DNA of 64,000 bases from Anthonomus grandis grandis (lineage: Eukaryota > Arthropoda > Insecta > Coleoptera > Curculionidae). Numbering within the stretch: the first letter of the stretch is position 1; every line of letters begins with the position of its first letter. Positions 56,247 through 64,000 of the stretch are shown in pieces. The translations under genes were made by a program, and so were the position numbers. Under the pieces are notes generated by a model. The model was not told the DNA's origin, ran no database searches, and was given only the letters and a program-made list of their open reading frames with translations. The stretch spans positions 6,262,001 through 6,326,000 of the forward strand of contig NC_065551.1 of assembly GCF_022605725.1 (NCBI RefSeq), read 5' to 3'.

Positions 56247-58315
56247 TTAATAATAATAATAATAACAAATGTCTTTTATTATTCAAATTCATTACAAACT
56301 TGATACAAAAAAAAAACAAAGTACCTGAACCTCCTGGCGCAGTCTACCTTTAGATAGCTACTCCACTGAACCAGATCAGGGTGTATTCGAAGTATATGAA
56401 CCAACATTATAACAACATGTTATATGTAAAGAAATATTCCCAATTATAATGTAACACAAAAAAAGTTTTCTTCTATAAAAAACAGCAAATTTGATACATA
56501 TTAAACAGTAAGAGAATTATTTTCAATATTCATAAGAACAATTTTATATTTCCTCCTAAATTTATCTGCGCGAAGGTTAACAAATTCTGCAGGTATTTTA
56601 TTGTAGCACTGAACAGCATTGTAAGAAAACGATCGCTGAAACATAGCACTCCTATGGACCGGCATGGTTAACCTATTTCTAGCTCTAACATTTACCCCGT
56701 GTACATTTGCTCTAAACAATCTATTCCTTAAAGTCGCAGGTGCCTTTGGGCTGCTAATGATTTTTATCAAAAAAGTGGAAAACTGAAGAATTCTACGATT
56801 GTCCATTTTAAGCCAGTTAATTGTTTTAAAATATTGCGAAATATTGATCATACTTACGTAAGCCATAACCCAATCTGATACAGGCATTTTGAATTTTTTG
56901 TATGCGCATTTTACAATCATTATCTAAGCAAAAACCATAAACATAATCACAGTAGTTAAAATAAGAGAGCACCATGGCCTCACATAGGCTGCGTTTAAGA
57001 CTTAGATTAAGAAGATATCTATTACTATATAAGAGTTTTAAAGCTGCAAAGGATTTTTGAACAATTTTTTTAACATGCTCCCTGAATCTCAACTTTCTGT
57101 CCATCACAATGCCCAAATTTTTGGCAGTTTCAACAACCGAAAGCTTAGAGCCCTCCACATGAACATTTATTACACTTTTAATATTTGTAATTTTATTTGT
57201 ATTTCCAAAAACCATAAAACAAGACTTTGAGGAATTTAATTTTAAATTATATTTTTTAGATAATTGATTTATTATATTTAAGTCATTGTTTATACCAATC
57301 TCCGCTTCTTTAAGATTATCAGGTTTGAAAGTTGTATATATCTGCGTATCATCAGCAAACGCTTGCACCTTACAAACTTTTAAGGACTTAAAAATGTCTG
57401 CTGTATATACAAGGAAAAGCAGAGGTCCCAGGACAGAACCCTGGGGCACTCCAGACAAAATCTGAGCCTGATTAGAATAGAATTATTTGTAAATATTGTC
57501 TGAAATATATTATTCAAATAAGACTCAATTAACTGTATAGACTCCATTGAAAAGTCATAATATTTAAGCTTAGCTAGTAAAAGGGCATGATTTATTGTAT
57601 CGAACGCCTTAGAGAAATCTAAAAGCACCAGAACAGCAATCTGTTGCTTATCAATAGCGTCCAATATATCATCCAGTACGTTTAGTAGAGCTACAGAGGT
57701 ACCAAAGTTCTCCCTAAAGCCACATTGCGAAGCCGGAATAATGTCATTATCAATAAAATAACAAACCGTCTGATGGTAAAGTACCTTTTCAAATATTTTT
57801 GAAAGTACTGGAAGTATACTTATAACGCGCAAGTCGTTATAATTTTCTGGGCTAGCAACTTTTGATAAGGGCTTACCAATCGAAATTTTCCATTGATCGG
57901 GGAAATAGTGAGCTTCTATACAACAAATTATTATCAATTTATTGGCATATGTACTTATTAATAAAGGGGCTACAATACCTTAACATTTTTGGTGAAATCT
58001 GATCCACACCAGTAGCATTAGACTTAATACTATTTAAAATTCTACTTTCATCTTCAACAGTTGCAAGATTAAGTGTGAAATGCAGGCTATTATCAAATAC
58101 ACCATTATTATAACACTGAATTTGTTCATCACAATTCGCAGAATTTTGAAGAAATTGAGAAAAAAATATGTTAATTTGATTTGGATCAGACAGGTGTTCC
58201 GGAATATTGGTATTATTTTTATCTCTACAATTAAAACTTTTTTAATGACGTCCAAAGCTGACGTTTATTTTTTTCGTTACACAACAGATTTAGGTGCTTC
58301 TTTTTTTCTCTTCTA
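56247..58315 (-). pseudogene. CR1/Jockey-like LINE, 5'-truncated
   Basis: Minus strand. NLLCNEKNKRQLWTSLKKF lies near 58290 (linker after the endonuclease) and RILNSIKSNATGVDQISPKM near 58030. The RT (57937-57470) has ISILPVLSKIFEKVLYHQ, VLVLLDFSKAFDTINHALLL, then VPQGSVLGPLLFLVYTADIF and AFADDTQIYTTF (catalytic FADD near 57350). The C-terminal part has AKNLGIVMDRKLRFREHVKK and SAMFQRSFSYNAVQCYNKIP, ending at 56501. Frameshifts are near 57455, 56870 and 57950. The tail is (TTA)n at 56247-56265. It is close in type to the LINEs at 36.1 and 51.1 kb. Confidence 0.88.
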
Positions 58316-58454
58316 GCACCTAAATCTGTTGTGTAACGAAAAAAATAAACGTCAGCTTTGGTCATCATTAAAAAAGTTTAACATTTGTAGAGATTTGACC
58401 AATTTAACAACAAAACTCCCCTACAGATTTGTTGTTAAATTGGTCAAATCTCTA
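58222..58454. repeat. two consecutive palindromes at the LINE 5' junction
   Basis: The first palindrome has arms 58222-58297 and 58316-58393 (about 77 bp, few mismatches) with an 18-nt loop. Its left arm is LINE coding sequence, its right arm an inverted near-copy. The second starts at its edge: 58388-58411 and 58431-58454 are a perfect 24-bp inverted repeat (TAGAGATTTGACC...) with a 19-nt loop. Confidence 0.85.
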
Positions 58455-59473
58455 TTGATTTCTACATTTTACTCTATTCACTACACATTTTAGTGTTGAT
58501 GTAAGGGAACATCTAGACTTTAATTTCTAAATCGTTGCATCGGGCCAGGTGGACCGGTTTCTTGCCCGCCAACATCGCCTGACTTAAACCCACTAGACTA
58601 CTATTTGTTAGCTTGTTTAAAAGAAAAGCTTGATAGTGCTCTAATAGAAAAGAGGCAGCAATTAATTGACCTCGTTAATAGCTTTTGCGTTGAAGTTAAC
58701 CTTAACACATTTGTTAGAAATTTCATTTTAAACTTGCATAAACGTGCTGAAAAGTGTATAAATGCTGGTGGAATGCATATTCAAAATTCACTATAACAAA
58801 TTTTTGATGTTTTGATTACTGATATTGTATCCGTATTGTTTGTAAGACTTTATTAATAATTATTTGTTTGAATTTACTAAAGAGTTAAGTGTTTGGCGTT
58901 GAAAAAAATATTAAATTTTTTAAAAGAAAATTTAAATAATAATATTTTGAATTAATGTCAGTAACTTTATATGAATTACATAATAAATAATATACACAAA
59001 TAAAATACTATAAAGTATAAAAAATAAAGTCTAAGCCTGATAAAATTAAGCCACTTTTTTTGTATTTCAACCATTTCTTTTACTGGAAAAATCCCTTGTA
59101 TGCATGTAAAACATATTTTTACATGCATACATAAGAAGCATATGCAGTATGAATTCAAGGCGAAAAAGAAATTCGAGAGAAACAAATATTTAAATATACT
59201 AGTCCTGGAATTAGCTTTAACTAGCTTTAGTTGTACTAGTGGATTATGGAAGCAAAATTGAACAAAAAACTATTGACGAATCTACAGGGACTTTTTATTT
59301 ATGCAAAAATAACAAAACATCGCATTCGTATTCCTTTTCAAAAGATATATCACAACACACTCCTTCCATTTTAAAAATTAAAGGGTGAAAACAAACCCAT
59401 ATCAGTATAGTATCAAAGGTTTTATGCAAAATTTCACATTCGCAACCTTGAGTGTTTTCGATGGTCCACCCCG

Positions 59474-60382
59474 TATAAGTAAAAGCATATTCATTTTCTT
59501 ATTATACTTGGTAATTTGTCTGTTCAAAAATTATTAAATTTTATATTTAGTAGGTATTTAATTCGTAGTATAAAGTAAACGTGTAATTTTCATTAAAAAT
59601 TTGTATTTATTAGGAACAAATATACTTTTGTACCTAAAAGGTGCTTTTAAACGATATTTTGTTGAGAAATTTGTATTCATAAACCGTAATGAACTATTGG
59701 CATATTTTATGCATTAAAGTTTATAACAGAACCAAAAAGGCTTGATGGCTGGGAAAAAATCAAACTTATATGTCACAATAAAAATATATTCCAAATTAAC
59801 AATAACTTAGTCAAAATATCAGCTTTTTGTTGGGTAGACCCTTGCCTTTATCATTTCCTGCCTCCCCAGCCACCAAATCCGTTAGTGTAGAGGATGATAA
59901 AGAAAATCGTTAGTTAAATGTTTATTATAAATATATTTCACTCTAGCAATCACCTTAACACGAATATAATATTTAAAATAATAACGATTAGTAGATATAT
60001 AAATAAATAAATAGATAAAACTTTGTTAGTACAATAATATTATGATGTTACTAATAATGTGTAAACATTACACAAGGAAGGAAAAGATTAATAACTTAAA
60101 TCTAAATAGAGATCCTATAAATGCAAATATGTTGTGGTTATAATATGCCCTATAAAGCCTAGTCTTAAATTAAAAAAATAGAAACTTATTTTATAGTATT
60201 GTTAAAGCTGAACGTTCGATAAATTTGTTCTATAAAATTATGAAAATATTCGGTGGCCATTTTCCCGCAGTTGGGTTGGCAGGAGAGGGCAAGGGTCGAA
60301 CCAATCATTAAGTATACGTGAATCCCTGAAATATAGACAGTTGTTGTCATTATGCAGATAAAATATCGATTGTGGGTTTATA
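59474..60382. other. no gene seen
   Basis: AT-rich spacer between two mariner-type elements. No exon, repeat or RNA gene is supported. Confidence 0.4.
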
Positions 60383-62233
60383 CAGGGTATCCCGTAATTA
60401 ATTGGACATAGGTTAATGTAGGATACCTGACATGAAAATAAACCGTTTGAGCTCAATATCGCTTAGCAAAATGTTATTGGTTTTCGTTCTACAGGGTGTT
60501 AAAACTAATTTTTTACCAAACATTTATTGAAATATTTTGGAATCCACTGGACAGATTAACCTAAAATTTGGCGTACCCTTATTATTTGGGATGAGGAACA
60601 CGAATATGATATCTATTTTCCCATTACCATTAGATGGCGCCACATACAACAACATTGAGTGATTAAAATGTTCATAACTTTTTTGACCTACCTGTAAGCA
60701 CATTTGCGACTGAAAATAATAAAACAGCATTTAATTCTAGTCAAAAAAGGTATACTTCTTTGATCTCCAAAAAGTAGACCGTTTTCGAAATAAACGCATT
60801 TTTGTATTAGGTTGCGTATGAACAAATTATTATCGGAGTTTTACAAAGTAGGCTTTGCCTAGGATGAACACATCATAACTACGACCTGTCAAGGTGAAGT
60901 ATTAATAAGTAAGTCTTTAATTTGGCTAAAGCTCGTGTTCTTGTTGTGTTATTTTCGCTTAAAAATGCCGCGCCACAATATGATTTTTCTAATGCTCAGA
61001 TGCGGGATATGGTATGTGTATATGCTCAAGAAAATTTTTGTAGTCGAAGAGCAGCGCAGCGTTATTAAGATCTGTATCCGGATAGAAGGCAGCCAAATCA
61101 TCAAACATTTAAAGCGTTGTACGATAGATTAGGCGAAACCGGCCCATTTCGTTCAAAAAACGTAAATGCGGGAAGACCAAGGATAATTGGAGGAGATATG
61201 GAAGATGAAATTTTGGTTCGTGTTATCGAAAATCCTGAAATCAGCACAAGACGTATTGAGGCAGCCACTGGTGTAAGGAAATCTTCGGTGTCCAAAATTA
61301 TACGCCAAGAAATGTATCCGTATCATTTCACTCCAGTTCAAAATCTTCTTCCTCAAGACTTTCCTGCAAGACTCGAATTCAGTCAATTTTTAAGAGAGCG
61401 CCAATTGAATGATCCATTTTTTTGTAATAAAATTTTATTTACGGATGAAGCCACGTTCACAAGGAGAGGTGTTTTTAATTGGCGTAACAATCATATCTAT
61501 TCGATGGAAAATCCTCATGCTTTTCAAGAACACCATTTTCAACATGAGTTTTCAATAAATATTTGGTGTGGTATCTTTGGAGATTGTATTGTGGGACCGT
61601 TTGAATTGCCAGCTAAGCTTAATGGAGAACGTTATCTAAATTTCTTGAGGAATGATCTACCCATTCTTCTAGAAGATGTGCCCCTAAATTTAAGATGTGA
61701 CAGTTGGTATATGCACGATGGTGCACCGGCACATTATTCACTGCAAGTCAGAAATTACTTGGACGAAATTTATCCTCATAAATGGATTGATAGAGGTAGT
61801 GAATATCCGTGGCCTGCGCGTAGTCCCAAACTTAATTCCTTAGATTTGTATTTCTCGGGCTACTTGAAATCACTTGTGTATAAAAATAAAATAAATAACC
61901 GTCAGGAATTGTGGCGCTGGCAAAAGATTGTGGAAGGAGTCAATACCATCAGGGCCCAAGAAGAATCATTGTTTGAAGTCAGGGAAAATTTAAATATAAA
62001 TAATAGAATTAGACAATGTGTCCTAGTGGATGGTGAACATTTTGAACAATTATTATAATCAACAGCCTTTTCTAATTTTATCGTTGTTAATTAAATTTTA
62101 GATTAAGTGTTCATACGCAACCTAATAAAAAACTGCGTTTATTTCGAAAACGGTCTACTTTTTGGAGATCAAAGAAGCATACCTTTTTTGACTAGAATTA
62201 AATGCTGTTTTATTATTTTCACTCGCAAATGTA
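60383..62233 (+). mobile_element. DD41D mariner-like element, best preserved
   Basis: A left terminus at 60383 (CAGGGTATCCCGTAATTAAT after TA) or at 60492 (CAGGGTGTTAAAACTAA) is followed by sequence whose 60701-60835 part is repeated in inverse at 62105-62231. The right repeat stops exactly where a new CAGGGTGTCCC terminus begins, so the rest of it is probably beyond the window. One transposase gene lies between. Confidence 0.8.
60965..62058 (+). pseudogene. DD41D transposase, nearly intact
   Basis: From ATG 60965 (MPRHN) the DUF4817-type N terminus needs one frameshift (about 60979) and has one in-frame TAA near 61068. From about 61070 to the stop at 62058 the frame is clean. Landmarks: HTH VRKSSVSKIIRQEMYPYHFT; first Asp LFTDEATFTRRGVFNWRNNH; SINIWCGIFGDCIVGPFEL; second Asp YMHDGAPAHYSLQVRNYL; third Asp SPKLNSLDLYFSGYLK; end VDGEHFEQLL. 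Exactly 41 residues separate the last two Asps. The usual SPDLNPLD has changed to SPKLNSLD but the catalytic Asp remains. About 365 residues when whole, normal for the group. Confidence 0.88.
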
Positions 62234-63221
62234 CAGGGTGTCCCATTAAGAATGTTCCTCGGCTGTATCTCATGCCCCAATAATCGTAGAGAGTTGAAAA
62301 AAAAAATTAGTATAAAAGTGGCCCAAGAAAAATAGCTGGAAAATACTTTGAAGTTCATTGGTCAACCACTAGAGAGCCTTCTAGATACTTAAAAACTTTA
62401 TTTTTTCTAAGTCTATTTTTTCCAAAAAACCTTTAATAACTTGCATCCTAAAATATTATCGAAATAATCTACAAAGTATTCCTGACAAAAATGTTTTGAC
62501 AACCATTTCTGTCAAATGTCAAATAAAGTGGTGGGGAGAGTTTCTATCTTAAATGAGAAAAATGGTAAGAAGTAGGCTTTGGCTGCACCGAATTTTTTTA
62601 AACAACTTTTATTTAAAAGCTCTTTTATTGCTTTATTTTTCTACCAAAAAGATATTATTGGAAAATTTTCCCAAAACCCGCTAGGGGGCGTCTACTTCTA
62701 ACTTACGCTATTCGACTGATTATTTTAAGAAACTCAAATGCAACCATGTGTGTTTTTTTTACAGTATTAAGAGCGGAGAACAAAGCTTAATAATTTAGTA
62801 AAAACCGCATTTTGATATCACGTCTCTAACTAAAGTTACAAAAAAAATGTGTTCATTCGAAAGTGAAAACATCAAATATGGTCGTTAAGTTCTATTTACC
62901 AGTCGGGTTAAAAAAACTGGTATCTAAATGAATCTTTGTGTAGAGAAACAATCTTGGTATACCAGCTTTTTAGAACATATTAGTTGTGTTCATAAAGGAA
63001 TTCAAAATTAAAGTTTATATAAGACTATCGGTTAGCAGTTTATTCGAGTATAAATAAATAGGTAATTAAATTATGCCAATTTTAATAATAAGTTGGCTTT
63101 GCATTTGTTTAAAAAACAAAAAGGCCGGTGACAACTCTGTGACAGCTGCTTAAAAGTTTTCGGTGGTCCTATAAATTTAGTTATTTATTTCGATCAGTTT
63201 ATTCTTTGACTTTAATTTAAA

Positions 63222-63947
63222 ATGTGTCTGTCTTTGCAAGAGTCGGTAAATGTTATCAAAATTTTTTATAAATGTTTTGAAAATGCTACTATAGCTGCAA
63301 GGCTGTATGCTCAACGTTTTCCTAAAAACCGGCGTCTGAGTAGAGGCATATTTCTTTGTTTGGCCGGTCGTTTTCGGACAACAGGTAGTGTAGTTCATTC
63401 AACCTACCGTAAACAAGGTCGCAGGAGAACGGAGGAAAACATAATAAATTGTTTGGCCTATGTAGAATTTGATCCGCACTTAAGCATCAGAACTATTTCA
63501 GGCGATTTAGGCATACCTGTGACCGTTTGTCCAGCATACCTGTGACCGATTTAGGCATGCCTGTGCGTGACCATTCTAATATATCGTTGCACTGGACTTT
63601 AACAGACATAATATGCACTATTGGTCTGAAACTAACCCTCGTTGGATGCGTGAGATCCAGCATCAGGGAAGGTGGGTGTTAATGTCTGGTGCGGTGTAAT
63701 AGGATCTCAGGTTATAGATCCATTTTTATTTGATGAGAGCCTAACTGGAGAACGATATCTTGGATTTTTAAGAAATGAGGTCCCAGCATTATTAGAAGAG
63801 GTGCCTCTGGTTATAAGAGCCAATATGTTTTTACAACATGACGGATGCCCGGCTCATTTCGCGGTACAAGTGCGAACGTTCCTTAATCAGCGGTACCTTG
63901 ATCGGTGGATTGGTAGAGATAGCTTTTTCCCTTGGCCGGCAAGGTAA
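63222..63947 (+). pseudogene. DUF4817-mariner transposase with internal deletion
   Basis: The N terminus is MCLSLQESVNVIKIFYKCFE with ATIAARLYAQRFPKNRRLSR (DUF4817-type), then LSIRTISGDLGIPV (HTH). The linker and first catalytic Asp are gone, replaced by short repeats and a 35-bp MITE arm (63567-63601). Coding resumes with FNRHNMHYWSETNPRW, VNVWCGVIGSQVIDPFLFDE, LQHDGCPAHFAVQVRTFLNQ (second Asp) and FFPWPAR. There it stops at TAA, or runs into an AGGTAATT donor-like site, before the third Asp. Confidence 0.75.
63567..63601 (+). repeat. solo arm of the hairpin MITE
   Basis: 35 bp are identical to 1306-1340, the right arm plus TA of the MITE in the first Penelope element (begins GTGACCATTCTAATATATCG). 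Only this arm is present, fused into a broken mariner transposase. Confidence 0.85.
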
Positions 63948-64000
63948 TTTTATCTTTATAGAAACATTATTAGATTACATTGCATATACTTGGATATCGC

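Larger units (their letters stand above)
53925..58796 (+). pseudogene. transposase of the composite mariner, split
   Basis: The N-terminal half lies at 53925-54410: WCVLHKENLYPYHIQQ (HTH end), then in another frame FTQGGVF-like and SSHVWVVENPHSIEQGHSQ-like blocks (after the first Asp), then GPKNCDLEVMF-like sequence. The C-terminal half is at 58490-58796: VDVREHLDFNF, GPGGPVSCPPTSPDLNPLDY (third Asp), LACLKEKLDSALIEKRQQLI and a stop at 58796. The block with the second Asp is lost, and the Penelope and LINE insertions lie between the halves. Confidence 0.6.
49553..59473 (+). mobile_element. probable composite mariner expanded by insertions
   Basis: The left end (AAGTGGTCCATCGAAAAC after TATA at 49547-49550) and right end (reverse of 59473: CGGGGTGGACCATCGAAAAC) are alike, and a second inverted pair lies inside (50972-51057 with 59215-59330, around TTTTGCATAAATAAAAAG). 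Plus-strand transposase pieces occur at 53925-54410 and 58490-58796. I infer one mariner whose body holds another mariner fragment, a hairpin, two LINEs and nested Penelope elements. The left terminus could instead belong to the minus-strand mariner at 49700. Confidence 0.5.
62234..64000 (+). mobile_element. DUF4817-mariner running off the window
   Basis: Starts CAGGGTGTCCCATTAAGAAT after TA at 62232-62233, inside the right TIR of the element before it. A long non-coding leader (to about 63220) precedes the transposase. The right end is outside the window or deleted. Confidence 0.65.

Noticed and set aside
1..64000. CRISPR arrays, prokaryotic operons, rRNA genes
   Set aside because: No regularly spaced repeats, no Shine-Dalgarno-linked gene trains and no rRNA-like segments; introns and transposons mark a eukaryotic genome.

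Overview
The window is AT-rich, intron-bearing animal DNA. Insect-type genes and transposon families (mariner-like DD41D elements with an N-terminal DUF4817-type helix-turn-helix region, R1-like and CR1/Jockey-like LINEs, Penelope-like elements, piggyBac, PIF/Harbinger, hAT, pogo, Tc1) point to an insect; a beetle is my guess, but the sequence alone does not prove it. All identifications rest on motif reading, because no searches could be run.

Host genes are few. On the minus strand, a three-exon gene for a small secreted glutamine-rich protein (11604-12572) has a well-placed TATA box and initiator and a poly(A) signal. The last exon of a SUN-domain nuclear-envelope gene (34392-35830, klaroid/SUN1-2 type) is also on the minus strand. 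On the plus strand, 28229-28831 carries the last exon of an SLC9B-type (NHA) cation/proton antiporter with two frameshifts. Two further exon-like stretches (3501-3832 plus, 17132-17393 minus) are not identified.

Nearly everything else is mobile DNA, often nested. 1-3195 is a minus-strand Penelope-like element with direct pseudo-LTRs carrying hammerhead-ribozyme motifs. 4.1-10.5 kb holds an old LINE, a pogo remnant, and two inverted mariner copies with a Penelope 3' end (hammerhead plus tRNA-like segment) between them. 13-21 kb holds LINE scraps and a hAT remnant. 21.0-25.1 kb is a mariner split by a 3-kb TIR element whose protein has an 'SDSC..QNKN'-type domain (probably DUF7869). 25.1-27.4 kb holds Tc1 and piggyBac remnants. 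30.4-32.2 kb is a mariner with about 230-bp TIRs.

The right half is a stack of insertions. An R1-like LINE (37.8-42.5 kb) is split by a PIF/Harbinger element and a second DUF7869-type element. 43.86-48.48 kb is a three-level nest of terminal-inverted-repeat elements; removing the innermost with one TA restores the host transposase frame. A foldback element follows directly (48.48-49.54 kb). 49.55-59.47 kb looks like one mariner swollen to about 10 kb by LINEs, Penelope elements and another mariner fragment. 60.4-64 kb holds a nearly intact DD41D transposase whose right TIR is interrupted by yet another mariner that runs off the window.

The most interesting structures are the Penelope-type ribozyme repeats in direct, inverted and nested arrangements, the palindromes and hairpin MITEs, and the very long TIRs of the mariner-like elements.
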